64,000 bases of DNA. Source: Conus ventricosus (taxonomy: Eukaryota; Mollusca; Gastropoda; Neogastropoda; Conidae). Below, piece by piece: positions 51,950-64,000 of this stretch; within the stretch, counting starts at the first letter, position 1; every line of letters starts with the position of its first letter. The stretch is from NCBI GenBank assembly GCA_018398815.1, contig CM031616.1, forward strand, positions 67,093,316-67,157,315. The letters run 5' to 3'. The notes below the pieces were generated by a model, which was not told the origin of the DNA, ran no database searches, and was given only the letters and a program-made list of their open reading frames with translations. The translations under genes and the position numbers were made by a program.

Positions 51950-54900
51950 ATTTACTGGTCTTGAGGAAGGAAAGATTACTACTTGTCAATTGTATAGCCT
52001 TCCTGCAAACAATGATCCTAAATAACATTGACAACTCCTCAATAGGTTATGAAATCTATATGAATACTATATTTTTTCCAAGAACGAATCAGATGATTAA
52101 AATCTGCTTTTTGGGGTCCAGCAGATTACAGTTTTGTGAACCTCGTTCTCAACCCAAGGTTTGTCAGCGATTTCTGTTCTCACTGTCAGCATACAACGAT
52201 GGCTCTGACGTCGTTTTATCGGCATTTTCTGCCTGTACCTTTTTCATGCCACATTAATTGTATGCCTTGAAAACTTGGATATTTTTACCTCTTCCGGTGT
52301 TAGCAATGGGTGCCCGCTTTTGTTTTTTGTTTTGTTTTTTGTTTTAGGAAAAGAAGTTCTTGCATTTAGTCTCTTTATAGTTGAAGCCCACTTATGTTTG
52401 CTCAAACACAGTTTTCCAGTCCATGTGATGAATTTCAGTGCATTCTTGTATGTGTGGACACATCAGAATACCCGTTCGTCCTTGATCACTTTTTTTGCAT
52501 GATATCTTTCTACTTAACCAGTCATTCTTTTTATCCCACACAAACTGGAAGGTTCCTCATTGTGCGGAGTTGGCGATTTCATCTGGAGAGTTACGTAACA
52601 GGAGTCCCAGAGGAATAATATTGGACGGAATGAAAGATATATTTTTTAAACTGCCAATAGTCTGAGAGGTGTCAAGCGCTATGCTCCTTTAAACACACAC
52701 ATCAGGGAGATTCCTTCCGTTCTGTTTCAAGCGTCCCTACACTGTCATGATGTGTCGCCTTTCCCTTTCTGTCTCCCAATCCCAGTAATCCCAACCTGTG
52801 AGGACGTATTGTGAGAAACCGATGTAATACGTCGTTTTGATGCAGGACTCTTCCTGTGCATTCATTTGGGAGGGGGAGGGGAGGGGTAGTGTAAGGGAGG
52901 GGGTGGGGGTGTTAATTTTTCAGTGTCTTCATGTCAGAAAAACAAAACTTCTTTCAGACTCATGTGTGTGGTGTTTTTTTTTTTCTTTCTTTTTTTTTTT
53001 CTGGTGCTGTGCTTGAAATGTTTTGGACTAGAGAGATTATCTGAGAGGTTTCTGTGTGCATCTTGATTTCTGTTGTGTATGGCCCCAGCTTTGAATCTTT
53101 GGCAGATTGAGTGCAAGGAAAGGTGGGAGTTGTTTGAGCATTGTAAGCAGAGCAAGATTAATGACGAAGATTCTGTGGATGATGTGGGTATACCTGTTCG
53201 CTTTTGCTTTTGATTGTTTTTGGATGGAGGGTGGGTCGGGTGGTTTGTTGCTTTTTTTTTTTTTTTCAAAACGTATTCAAGTTAATGTTTGATTTCACTT
53301 TTTTTAAAAAAAAGTTGTAAAATTTAGTTTGAAATAGTGTCATAAATGTTGACTGAAAACATTGTTTTCCTTTCCATTTGAATAATCTTCAGTCTGTTTT
53401 TATTAATTCTGTTACTGTTTGAACTTTTTCTTTCTTTCATTCATTTTTTTTAACGTTTTTATAGTACTTAGAATGTTTTAAACATGTTTTTACAATAGTT
53501 TAAAAAATCAGCAAACGGTAATATGATTAAAGCCCCTTCAGATTGGGACTTGGTCTGAACTGGTTTGATGTTGCTCTCATCATCTGATAGAGAATGAGAC
53601 ACATGGTCCATCTTGACAGATGCTACAGACTCTAGTGTCTGAATCACATCCACTACTTTGAGAAGTATCTGTATTAACTGCTTCACTTAATGCAGTGAAT
53701 TGATTGTTGGTGTAGAGAAAAGCTTTGGGCAGCCTGTCTGAAAACGTCAGCAAAGATTTTTGTTTTCTTTTTGTTTGTTTATTTGTTGGGTTTTTTTTTG
53801 TAATGAATATACAATACAGGGTAGAAGAAAGAAAAAAAATCATGAAGGAAGCAGAAAAATGTGGTAGAATTAGCTCCTTTTTGTTGTCCAGCCGAAGGGT
53901 CTTTTAATCTGTTACAATGTACAAAAAAATGGCAAAATTCGCTGACAGTTGTGTGATGTTGTGACTGCGTGGGGTTGTAGAATGTTTGTTGCATGGATTC
54001 ATACAGAAACTTTCAAGTCACGGTGATGCGTGTGATAATTGTTGTATTGACTCAGGTCTTCTTAACGGTTGCCATCAAAACTGTTTATCATCAAAATGAG
54101 GCTCTAAAAGTAGAAGCATGTGAGTAATGTCCCTTAGATCAGAACTCTTTCACAACACTTCAAGATGGACTGGAAATAAAGGTGCAGCTGGCAACAGGCA
54201 GAACACTGCAGTTTGGACACTCAGACAGGGAGAGCTGCATTACTGACAGTAACGAGGTGACGGGCAGTGGAGGGGAGGGGGGGGGGGGGGGGTGATGGCG
54301 GGAACTGGAAGAAAACAGGAAAGAAGGAACTACTGGTTGTCAGCAGCCATTTTCGCTGACATAGTTCCCATTTTTGTCAGCGTCTCTCTCACATACCCAT
54401 CCCCCTTCCCCCATTGTGTGGGACCATATCCTTTGCTCTTTCAGTCAGTGAACGCTGTCCCTCCCTCTCTTTGTCTCTGTTGAGGGATTCACACTTGTCA
54501 TGAACAGAAGCGTTTTAGGAAGAAGAAAAAGAAAAGTAAGAAAAAAACAGGACCAACGCGATCATGGATCTACAGTTACAAAAGGATTTTGAGTAAAAAG
54601 TTGAACGAAAGCTTACAAAGTTGTATGTTGAATGTTGCAGTTTTTGTTGTTGTTGTTTTTTCTGTGAGAGACAATTTGAGGAGAGTTTGTCGGGTGTTTT
54701 GATCTCTCAGTAACCCAGAAAACCCAGGCCTAGGTTTGCTGTCTGCGTTGTGTATGTCGGTGACGACTGTTGGTACAGACACTGGAGCAGAACTTCAGGG
54801 GCTGACAGGTGTGCATGTGAGTGATCCTAACGATGGAATTCTTCCGCCACAACCCCCCCCCCCCCCTCCTCCAGGCTTTGCCTGCTTTTAAAAGCCACAG
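51950..54900. other. Non-coding stretch, nothing recognised
   Basis: T-rich filler with poly(T) runs, a GT/G-rich patch near 52868-52910 and a G run at ~54278-54292. Short frames show no family motif. I searched here for the missing GBE1 C-terminal exons and saw none. Confidence 0.5.
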
Positions 54901-54904
54901 AAGT

Positions 54905-56030
54905 CAGATGGTGATAGTGGTGGATCGTTGACACCTGGATCTATTTGGTGATGATGGATCTTTGACATCTGGACCTGTTTGATGGTGGCTCATTGACACC
55001 TGGACCTATTTGGTGGTGATGGTGGTGGATCACTGACACCTGGACCAATCTTATGGTGATGGTGGTGGATCTTTAACACATGGACTTATTTATTTGATGG
55101 TTATTGTGGCGAAGCATTGACACCTGGACCTATTCGATGGTGATGGTGGTGGATCTTAAACACCTGGACCTATTTGATGGTGAATCTTTGACACCTGGAC
55201 CTGTTTGATGGTGATAGTGGTGAATCTTTGACACCTGGACCTATTCGATGGTGATAGTAGTGAATCTTTGACACCTGGACCTATTCGATGGTGATGGTGG
55301 TGGATCGTTGACATCTGGACCAATTCGATGGTGATGGTGGTGGATCTTCAGCACCTGGACCTATTCGTTGGTGATGGTGGTGGATCATTGACACCTGGAC
55401 CTATTCGTTGGTGATGGTGGTGGATCGTTGACACCTGGACCTATTCGTTGGTGATGGTGGTGGATCGTTGACACCTGGACCTATTCGATGGTGATGGTGG
55501 TGGATCTTCAGCACCTGGACCTATTCGATGGTGATGGTGGTGGATCTTTAACACCTGGACGTATTCGTTGGTGATGGTGGTGGATCGTTGACACCTGGAC
55601 CTATTCGATGGTGATGGTGGTGGATCTTTAACACCTGGACCTATTCGACGGTGATGGTGGTGGATCTTTAACACCTGGACCTATTCGATGGTGATGGTGG
55701 TGGATCTTTAACACCTGGACCTATTCGACGGTGATGGTGGTGGATCTTTAACACCTGGACCTATTCCATGGTGATGGTGGTGGATCTTTAACACCTGGAC
55801 CTATTCCATGGTGATGGTGGTGGATCTTTAACACCTGGACCTATTCCATGGTGATGGTGGTGGATCTTTAACACCTGGACCTATTCCATGGTGATGGTGG
55901 TGGATCTTTAACACCTGGACCTATTCGACGGTGATGGTGGTGGATCTTTAACACCTGGACCTATTCCATGGTGATGGTGGTGGATCTTTAACACCTGGAC
56001 CTATTCCATGGTGATGGTGGTAGATCAGTT
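54905..56030. repeat. 40-bp minisatellite (~28 units)
   Basis: The unit is ctattcgatggtgatggtgg tggatctttaacacctggac. The left end is diverged with variable unit length; from ~55300 units are regular 40-mers. Variant positions (cgatg/ccatg/cgttg/cgacg; ctttaa/cgttga/cttcag) alternate in blocks. Confidence 0.95.
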
Positions 56031-56484
56031 CAAGTTTAGCATGGCCTCCCACTTCAGATGATGTGGAGAACAGGGATAATCATCTCAGGGGAGTGGAAGA
56101 GAGATGATTTTTCTTTGTTTTATCTTTTGTTGTGCTGACCCTCAGTGGCATTATTCCCATGCCTCTGGGCTCTACCAAACAGCCACATTCAGGATTATCC
56201 TGTTGCAGCCCCAGGGCCAAGAGTCCATCAGGAGCTGTCAGCTGTATCAGTGTTCAGTATTCATGAGGCCCCCACCAGATGATTGTTTTGGTTGTGTTCA
56301 TGGATACCCAATCTGTTCCAACATACTCAAGACATTACATGTTAGGCCCATTGCTGATTTAGTATTTAGTTTCAGGGCCAGGTTGAGTGACTCAGTGAGC
56401 ACCTCCTCCGGAGGGGAGGCCACCAACACTTTACTGCTACAGCAGTGCTAGTGAGTGCCAGAAACATGAACATGAAAATTCATC

Positions 56485-56670
56485 TTTGTATAGATAGGGA
56501 GGGGAATCAGAACTGAAGCTGGTCATGAGTCCCTGAAAGTTAGAGGATGCAAAATCGCCCTGGATATGGATTGGGAGGGGGAATCAGAACTGAAGTGATC
56601 GCGAGTCTCTGAAGATTAGGACAAAAACATCACCCTGGAGATAGATTGGAAGGGTGAGTCAGGACTGAGA
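56485..56670. repeat. ~80-bp imperfect tandem repeat, 2-3 units
   Basis: gggaatcagaactgaag...gagtc(c/t)ctgaa...ctggatatgga/ctggagatagattgg recurs. Confidence 0.6.
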
Positions 56671-58256
56671 GTGGTCTGAATTTCTCCACATGCTGGTTCT
56701 GGCCAGCTTTGCTCATTCTCTGACACAAGCCTCTTGAACGTAACTCTCTCCTTCAAAGCAAAGGCCTGTAGTGACAGCTCTTTTACTTAGCGGGCCCCCA
56801 ACAACCTGGAACAATTGACGTTTCATCGTTTTCAGATGTTATTACCCCCTTTTCTGTTGAGACTGATACTGACATTCTGTTGAAACTTGAATGTCGGAGT
56901 TCTCAGGCATGTGTGTGTGTGTGTGTGCACCGAGGTGATGTTTGTTTGTTTTTTACTTTGTTTCTCCACCATCACCACCCCCCTTCTTCCCCATAACATA
57001 TTGTGTTGCTTTGTGATATTGCAAGTGTGTCTGTGCTTTTGGTCGCGTTTCATTTGTCTGCACATTTGTGTTGAGCATCATGGAATGATTGTTTTCGCTG
57101 TGTTTCTTTTTTATTATTATTATTATTATTCGTTTCTTTTTTTCACTAGGTTAGGTGAATGGATTATTTTTTTTTTTTTTCGTACTTTAGTAAGCCCTGT
57201 AAGCATGAGCCTACAAATTTCCATATCAGTCTCATTATAGACAGATAAATGGAACGGTCTGCCCAATAGATCATCTGATTGACTGACACAAACTTTTCAG
57301 TGGAATAATCTGATTTGTCATAAAACTTCTTTCGCAATATATATCTCTCAAAGTACAGGAGAGAACAGCAATTTTTGTCTCCGACACTAGGAAAAGCAGA
57401 AAGACAGTAATGAAATGTGACTTCTACAGACTGTGGAGCAATGTTTGTATTTGTGCTGTCTTTATATTTTTTTTAAAATGTGGTTTGTAATGGTCGCAGA
57501 GGTCGGGGATGTGTTCAACACAGTGGTTCTTTTTTTTTTTTTAGCCGGAAGAAGTATCAAAAGGTGAATCTGCAACACACACACCCCCCCTCCCAACCTT
57601 GAAATGCTAACTGATATACCACTCATTACATACTGAGCAAAATTTGGTTTCATTTTGAGCAGAATTTGCGTTGATGTTGGCGTTTCTGTGTGTGTTGAAG
57701 TGTTTGTGTCTGCTTAGTTTTTTGCAAAGCCGAATCATTTGAAAGAGGTATCATGTTGGGTCTTATTGCATACTCCCCACATGTTTTGAGGCATACCAGC
57801 CACTGAGGGGATGAACTTTTATCCATTTTTTTTTCTTTCACTGTGAGCTGTGCATTAAATACAAAGTGCAGCAACGTCTTTGCAAATGAGAGAAAACGTT
57901 TATTGGGTGTCACCACCTTGTGCCTTTATGTTTCCAGTTTTCGAATATTTTACTTTGATATAACTATGTGTAGTGGAGGGTGGAAAGGTAATTTAAGTGA
58001 GAGATGTATTTTTGTTTAAAGCGGCCTCAATAAATGACATTCAAGAATTTTTTTTCCTTTAATGATCAGAGATGACATGAATTTGTAGTTGATGGTGTCA
58101 TCCTTGCACAGGTGGGAGCAGAAGTTGTTAGCTGTGGAGACAAAGCCATCCATACGGTCTCTTTTAAGGTCTTCTTTTTGTAACAAAGAGTTTTTGTTGA
58201 TGTTCAGCAGTTTGATCCGTAGATCTATTTCAGCATGGATGATGATTCCAGTTTAA

Positions 58257-59447
58257 AGGTCTACTTTAGAGGTTTTCGATAATTGGTCAGCTTATGCAGA
58301 AATATGAAATGTTTGATAAATTGGTAAAATAAACATCCGATTCGCTCCCGATCACACGAAATCGATCCGCGAAAGTGGGCATTTTCACCTGTAATCAAGA
58401 AAACGGGAGGTAATCAACTAAATCTTGGCATGGCTTAACTACTCTTGGATGTGACGTCACATGGTGGACAGGCCGTCAGCCGCGACCTACACAACAAGCC
58501 AACGGCGACAGAAAGCGATTCTGATGGTTCTTGCACATCTCGATCGGTATTTAATTTATCATGTAAAAGCAGTGACTATGATTGCGACAGCCAATGTAAC
58601 TCTGGGGATGTTTCTGCAAGGCCTTTACCTTATCAGTTTGAACGCTAAGTTCTTTTTACCACGTCAGTTCCAGCTGGACCACGGAAACGAGCTATTCAGT
58701 TCCAGCTGGACGCCCGAACACATCATTCCGAGGGCGTACGGACTTTACCGAAGTCTCGAGGGAGGCTACCGACTGACTTCTTGATGCGATCACGCATGGA
58801 CGGCGAGCGGAGATTCTCCTTCCTCAAGCCTTAACGTGTTCATTCAATTTAACAAGTGTGATCTGTCCATAGATAAGAACAGAATAAACGTGCGACTATC
58901 GTACTCATCTGTACGAGCTTACCACTCACGCCTTCAAAGTATACGCGCACAGTGCAGACGAAGTTTTTGATCCACTCGAACGGGCTCGGCAATTGTCGGA
59001 ACAGCTCGTTTCCGCGGTCCAGCTGGAACTGACGTGGTAAAAATAACTTAGTGGCCCGGCATGGTTGCACTAACCGAATCCACTTCTTTCGAGTATCTGG
59101 ATCAGATGGAAATGTGTGCAAAGAATATCCGTCTCCTGCTGAGCTGCTGCACATGCCTACAGCACACTATCTGCCACCCCCTCGTGACTTTTTAGGCTGT
59201 GGGGATCGCAACTCCTGTTGATTTCACTTGGCGTTGGCTTGTTGTGTAGGTCGCGGCTGACGGCCAGTCCATCAAGTGACATCACGGTTTTCGGTCTACC
59301 GCGCGGGGTTTGAACAGGTGTGCAAAGTCGTTTTTTTATCTATTAAATTCTTCCGGCGACTTTTTTTGAAAAATGAATACCATACTGTAGTTATATGACA
59401 TGTAGACCTGTTTTTAACAAATTATCGAAAATCTATAAAGTAGACCT
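58257..59447. mobile_element. Fold-back element with THAP-like remnant
   Basis: The ends AGGTCTACTTTA (58257) and TAAAGTAGACCT (ending 59447) belong to ~30-bp inverted repeats, flanked by TTAA (or TA) on both sides. Internal arms are also inverted: gccgtcagccgcgacctaca (58471) against tgtaggtcgcggctgacggc (59243), and acgtcagttccagctggacc against its reverse near 59020. It holds a THAP-like fragment on the minus strand. Confidence 0.75.
58960..59170 (-). pseudogene. THAP-type zinc-finger fragment
   Basis: The minus strand reads MCSSSAGDGYSLHTFPSDPD and TRKKWIRLVQP. The F-x-FP-D-x-R+KW pattern is the middle of a THAP DNA-binding domain, found in P-element-type and other transposases. The later Cys/His of the finger and the catalytic part are not visible. 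Confidence 0.5.
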
Positions 59448-59469
59448 TTAAGCGTTCCCTCCCTGTTGT

Positions 59470-59660
59470 GTGTGTGTGTGTGTTGTGAGAGAGAGAGTGT
59501 GTGTGTGTTGTGAGAGAGAGTGTGTGTGTGTGTTGTGAGAGTGTGTGTGATGTGTTGTGAGAGAGAGAGAGAGAGAGAGTGTGTGTGTGAGAGAGAGAGA
59601 GAGAGTGTGTGTGAGAGAGAGAGAGAGTGTGTGTGTGAGAGAGAGAGAGTGTGTGTGTGC
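59470..59660. repeat. (GT)n / (GA)n mixed microsatellite
   Basis: Alternating tgtgtg and gagaga blocks of varying length give false Ser-Leu/His-Thr frames. Pure (GT)n follows at 59830-59884. Confidence 0.95.
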
Positions 59661-59828
59661 CCCTTTTTTTCTCTTATTTTGTTGTTGCCTGAAACTTTGA
59701 AAAATACGCAAAAAATTGGAAATTTTAATAGGGGGAAAAAGTGAGTAAGAGTGCTGTGAAGAAACAAAAAAAAAAAGCAGTGGGAAGAACTGGCTGAATC
59801 TTCTTACTAATACAAAATGTCAGGAAAT

Positions 59829-59829
<1 letters not shown>

Positions 59830-59884
<55 letters not shown>
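59830..59884. repeat. (GT)n microsatellite
   Basis: Pure (GT)n, about 55 bases. Confidence 0.97.
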
Positions 59885-59887
<3 letters not shown>

Positions 59888-60131
59888 TGCAGTCCTGCAT
59901 GTCTTGAGTTGTTCTTGATTTAGCAGTGCTGAAAATGCGACATCTGTAATTTTCTCAAATGACCCATATGAAAACAAAAAAAAAAGTCACTCCCTCAGTG
60001 GGCAGATCGGGATTTTCGGAAAGTTGCTTTTTACTGGTGGATCAGTAATTTGGAAAATGGAAGACATTGGAGATCAGTAATTAATGGATTGCATAGAAAC
60101 ATTATTGTCTAGCTATAGATTAATAGATTGC

Positions 60132-62907
60132 CAGGGTTCACAGCTTTTGGGGAAAGTTTGGGAAGGTTTTGGGGAAAAAGATGTTATTTTTCCAGGCCCT
60201 GGAAAAGTCTTTGAAAATAAGAAAACATGAATATGGTTTGTGAAAGTTTGTGAATTTGGATTTATGTCACCAATATAAAAAATTTCCTTAGAAAACAAAG
60301 GGGGAAACCATAAAAATTTTAACATATAAGAGGAAATAACTATAAAATAAAAAATAAATGTGATCGGATGAAACCGCAGCGAATTGAGCAGAAACAAACT
60401 TTCGATTTCTAGCGTAATGCGAGTTACTTCCTTGGAATCCCCGGGTCTCTCCGAAAACATCAAATGCCGGGCCAATGCGTTTTCAGCGAGCTTTGGCTAA
60501 AAAATCCATGTTTAAACGATGGCTGCAGAAAAATGCTGGAAACAAGCGGTCTGCGTATGCGCGCATCCCAGAAAAACATCTATATAGGATTGATGGTAAG
60601 GAGCCCATCGCCATAATGGTGGTAATTTTATACAAAATACTGGTCTGATGGCATTCCTCAGGCTCAGAATTATGTGCCAATGAATTGACTGGGGTATACA
60701 ACTACTTTAACAAACTTCACTGGACCGGGAGAAATCCCTGATGAGTGGCGAGATGCTAGCATTGTCCCTTTATTCAAAAGGGTGACAAAACAAAAGCAGA
60801 GAACTATAGACCTATATCTCTTACATCCATATCAGCAAAATTACTTGAACACATAATATATTAGTAGTTAAGGCCCATCTTGACAAATATGACTTCTTAA
60901 TATCGCCCAGTTGGTTTTAGACAGCGAAGGAGTTGTGAGACTCAGCTTATAACAACTCTAAATGATTTTTAATAACTGTTTAACAACAGACAGCAAATAG
61001 ATGCAATTTATTAGACTTTTCTGAAGCCTTTGTTTAAGGTTGGGACCATGGGGGCCCTGCTGCTTAAATTAGAACACATCAGCATTGGCGGTTTCTTTGC
61101 TAAAATGGTCTAGATCGTTCCTTGTTGGGAGAACGCAGAAAGTTGTTGTGGAAGGGTTGTCATCCCATGTAAACCAGTCTTGTCAGGTGTACCACAGGGA
61201 ACTGTTTGGGGCCCTTGTTTTTTTTAATTTATTAAATGACATAAGTAGAAAAACTCTCTCTGGAACTACTATAAGGCTTTTTGCGATGACAGCTTGGTAT
61301 ATAGAACAATCGAAGCAAGAATGATACACGCATCTACAAGAAGATCTAAACGCTTTACAAGAGTGGGAAAGAAAATTGGAAAATGGAACTGGGGAAAAAG
61401 GAATTTCACCCCAGAAGTGCCAAGTGTTGCGTATATAAAAAAACGCTCACCAAATAGATCAGATATTCATTCACAATACTATTTTTAAGGAAACCAATGA
61501 TGCAAATATTTAGGCGTGATTATAGATAGTCGTCTCAAATGGAAAGAACATTAAATTTACTATGTAAGAAAGCAAACAGCATTTAGCTTTCATATACGAA
61601 ATATCAACGACTGCCCAAAAGGTTAAGGACGACTGCTACAAAACATGGATAGACCAGTACTGGAATATGGTTGCTCAGTTGGGGTCCTTACCATCTAAAG
61701 GACTTGCCACCCCGAAAAGATTCAGAAGAGAAACAGCACGGTTCATAACAGGGAACCCTATCAGAGAGAAAGGTAATATAGGAAGAACATGAGGAAATTA
61801 GAATGGAAACCCTTAGAAGAGAGAAGAGCTTTTATCAAAACTTAATACCTTCTTCAAAGGCAGAGCTAAACTAATTGATTCCCCCAAAGGAAAAACTAGT
61901 ACTGAATAAAGTAGCACCCGGGTGGCGGTCAATCTTATGCCCTCTGCATCAAATATTGACAGCCATTTCATTCATTTTATCCTTGTTCTGTACGCTGTGG
62001 AAACTCACTGCCGGGTGCCATCAAGTTGCCCCCAAATGCATTTCATTTTAAAATCAAAATTTATACGACAGTCTTGAGATCTGCATATTGACTGATTTTT
62101 CTATTTAAAATTCCCCCGATGTTTTACTGTTACCTGGGCCTGAGTCTGGCCATTGCTTTTTACTTTTTGAATATCGTGTGCGACTCTTGTTGCCAGATTT
62201 TGCTCTAGGGGCCAACAGGCTGAGTCGCACTTTATTTTATTTTATTTTTTAACATGCGCGCTGGTGACTACTCGTTTTTGAGTGAACCAAATCTTTCAGG
62301 AAGAAGAAGAGAAGAAGAAGTGTTCCATCGCGCGGGATCACAGGTCACATTTCTCTTTGGCACAGGAAGAAAAATGAGACAAAGTCGGAAAATGATTTTT
62401 TGGTGACCTTTTGTTTCAGTAGTTAGCCAAGCTATCCAACGCTCTCCCACCACCATACCTCAACCTTTTGTTTTTTTACGTTGTTCAGGTTGCGTTTTGC
62501 CCATTAAAAAAAAAAAGAGAGGAAAAATGTGTGGCTGTGAATGGTTACTTAGACAAGGTCATTGCTGAAAAAACTGGAGGAAAGTAGAGCCAGAAATTCT
62601 GCTACCCATGGTTTGAAATATGTGGTGTTAGTTCTTTTGCATTTTAATTTTAAATGAACTTGTGGTCAAAATACAACACATTGACTGCCATTAGAAATTG
62701 ACAGTTGTAATTTTTATGAAATCTAGGACAGAAACCAATGATTCATTTTTTCAAAAAAACGGGAGTGCATTTTGGCTGGAAAAAAAGGAATATAATAGTC
62801 TACATTTTCTTTGGGTCATTGTGAACAGACAGTGATAATATAAGGCCGAAAATTGGTGTGATAACGAGAAACTGTTTGTTAAAAGGTAATCTGTCTGTGG
62901 TTTTGTG

Positions 62908-62939
<32 letters not shown>

Positions 62940-63083
62940 CTTTTTGCTTATTTACGTGTCCCTTTTATCTACTTAATTTTAGTTTTAGGGCCCTTTAAAA
63001 GGTCTTTGAAAAATCCAGAAAGTGGTTTGGAAAGTTTGGGAAAAGTTTGGGAATTTTGGGATGCTCTTAGGCTATGAACCCTG
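60132..63083 (+). mobile_element. TIR element with nested LINE fragment
   Basis: The left end CAGGGTTCACAGC and right end CTATGAACCCTG (ending 63083) are inverted. Subterminal sequence is also inverted: gggaaagtttgggaaggttt against gtttgggaaaagtttgggaa, and ctggaaaagtctttgaaaat against aggtctttgaaaaatcc (same-strand repeats of this type are usual in hAT ends). No target duplication is evident. A degraded LINE lies inside. Confidence 0.6.
60700..61960 (+). mobile_element. Degraded CR1/jockey-type LINE, reverse-transcriptase region
   Basis: Reading across frames in order: KGDKTKAENYRPISLTSISA (RT motif 1), GFRQRRSCETQLITTLNDF (motif 2), a GVPQG-like stretch at ~61185, a catalytic AFCDDSLVYR-like segment at ~61276 (FADD in active elements), then KYLGVIIDSRLKWKEH. 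Many stops and indels. It has no intact ORF. Confidence 0.85.
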
Positions 63084-64000
63084 AATTTTTTTCGTTCACG
63101 GACTACATGCATACTGTCCGCTGAACACTGTGGAAGTCAGTCGGCAAGTGTGCATGGTTTGTCATGATGGATGGTTTGATGGTGACACAGTGGTGACAGC
63201 TTGCTTGAGGGCTTCCAGCTCTCGCGTTGCAGTAGAATGAGTCAGAATGTAGTGTGTGTGATGGGAGGGGTGATTGGGGTCAGGATGACTAGCGTCGGAG
63301 TACCATTGAGAAGACATCAAAGCAGGAGGAGTCAAAAAGAGATGAATGAATTAGTAAATAAATAAGTAAATAAAAACAAAAGATGTTGAAAAAGAAAAAG
63401 ATGATGAAGGTACTTTTGTAAGAGACAGACTGTGAAAGTTTTCAGCATTTGCACCTTTTGTCTTGTTACATTTTCATTGAAGAAAAATTGTTCATTTCTT
63501 TTGAGTTTGTTTGGCTTTGGTTTGTTTTGTTTTGAGTTTGGTTATCTGGTTCTTCGTCTGAAGGCAGCCAGCCAGCCAGCCGTTGACTTGCTGACAAATT
63601 CTGCCATTCCTTTGTTGTGAGTTGAGGGCTCTGTGTTTTGAAAGGAAAGAAAGGAAGAGACAGAAATGATTTCAAAGAGAGGGCAGTCTGTGTCTGGAGA
63701 GGCACTGCTTCATACAAAGCTGTTGGCAGGCGTACAGCCTCAGGCACACTGTGATGTCTGCTTCCTCCTCCAAGGAGCTTTTGTTTTCACCAGTGTCCGT
63801 GGTTTGGTTGCCCGTCAGCAAGATGACACAGTCTGACCCCCAAGCACATTGAAGTGTGGTGGGGAAAGACGGAGAGTGACCCCAAGGACAAAGCTGTTCA
63901 CTTCTAGTGCAGACACACATGAGGTCTTCTTCTTTTTCTTCATGCACTGTCATACTGGTGGCGATGCGTTGTGCTGCTGTTTTGCCCCTGACAGGTCAGA
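62085..64000. other. Non-coding end of window
   Basis: AT-rich sequence with (GT)n at 62908-62938. Short frames at 63466-63953 show no recognisable motif. No GBE1 exon found. Confidence 0.5.

Noticed and set aside
56104..56451. 115-codon frame as a host exon
   Set aside because: No recognisable domain, no matching splice context with GBE1.

Overview
This window is a eukaryotic genomic segment, not bacterial. It has a gene split into exons by multi-kilobase introns with GT/AG (once apparently GC/AG) borders, tRNA-headed SINEs, LINE fragments, TIR transposons with target-site duplications, and very many (CA)n, (GA)n and poly(G) tracts. The gene content and repeat style suggest a marine invertebrate, most likely a gastropod-like mollusc. 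That species-level guess is inference from general appearance only.

The only host gene I can support is the glycogen (1,4-alpha-glucan) branching enzyme GBE1, on the + strand. Twelve exons lie between 7657 and 48766 (7657-7758, 11366-11536, 12649-12765, 13505-13627, 15609-15750, 19544-19634, 22183-22391, 22919-23035, 30211-30341, 37467-37566, 40358-40640, 48582-48766). They cover about 590 codons: the N-terminal helical segment, CBM48, and nearly all of the GH13 catalytic barrel with its four conserved regions. The C-terminal beta-domain exons were not found and probably lie beyond 64000. Splice phases agree at nearly all junctions, but eight internal one-base frame breaks plus one junction that is a base out of phase run through the exons, several of them in homopolymers. 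Balanced plus and minus single-base errors with intact splice sites look more like uncorrected long-read consensus errors than a decayed gene.

The introns hold everything else. Region 1-7.6 kb (upstream): a fold-back element carrying a nested SINE, a second ~1 kb palindromic fold-back element, a LINE fragment and poly(G) tracts. Intron 1: LINE fragments and a SINE. Intron 4: a ~750 bp fold-back element. Introns 5 and 6: further SINEs, a 92-bp minisatellite starting at the exon 6 donor, and long (GT)n. Intron 8: a ~5.9 kb pyrimidine-only-looking tandem array, then five tandem decoy copies of the start of exon 9. Intron 9: a hAT-type element with a piggyBac-type element nested in it, and a ~53-bp minisatellite split by another hAT-type element. 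Introns 10-11: TTAA-flanked elements, one split by a hAT-type insertion, and a 42-bp array split by a hAT-type element. After exon 12: a second copy of that hAT family, SINE pieces, a second TTAA MITE, a 40-bp minisatellite, a THAP-containing fold-back element and a degraded LINE.

I found no unknown multi-gene system. The most unusual structures are (i) the exon-9-derived tandem decoys downstream of a 6 kb array in which every unit ends like a 3' splice site, and (ii) a set of hAT-type elements with exact 6-bp target duplications that landed in tandem arrays or other transposons. The long open frames (up to 2007 codons) are products of stop-free repeats, not proteins.
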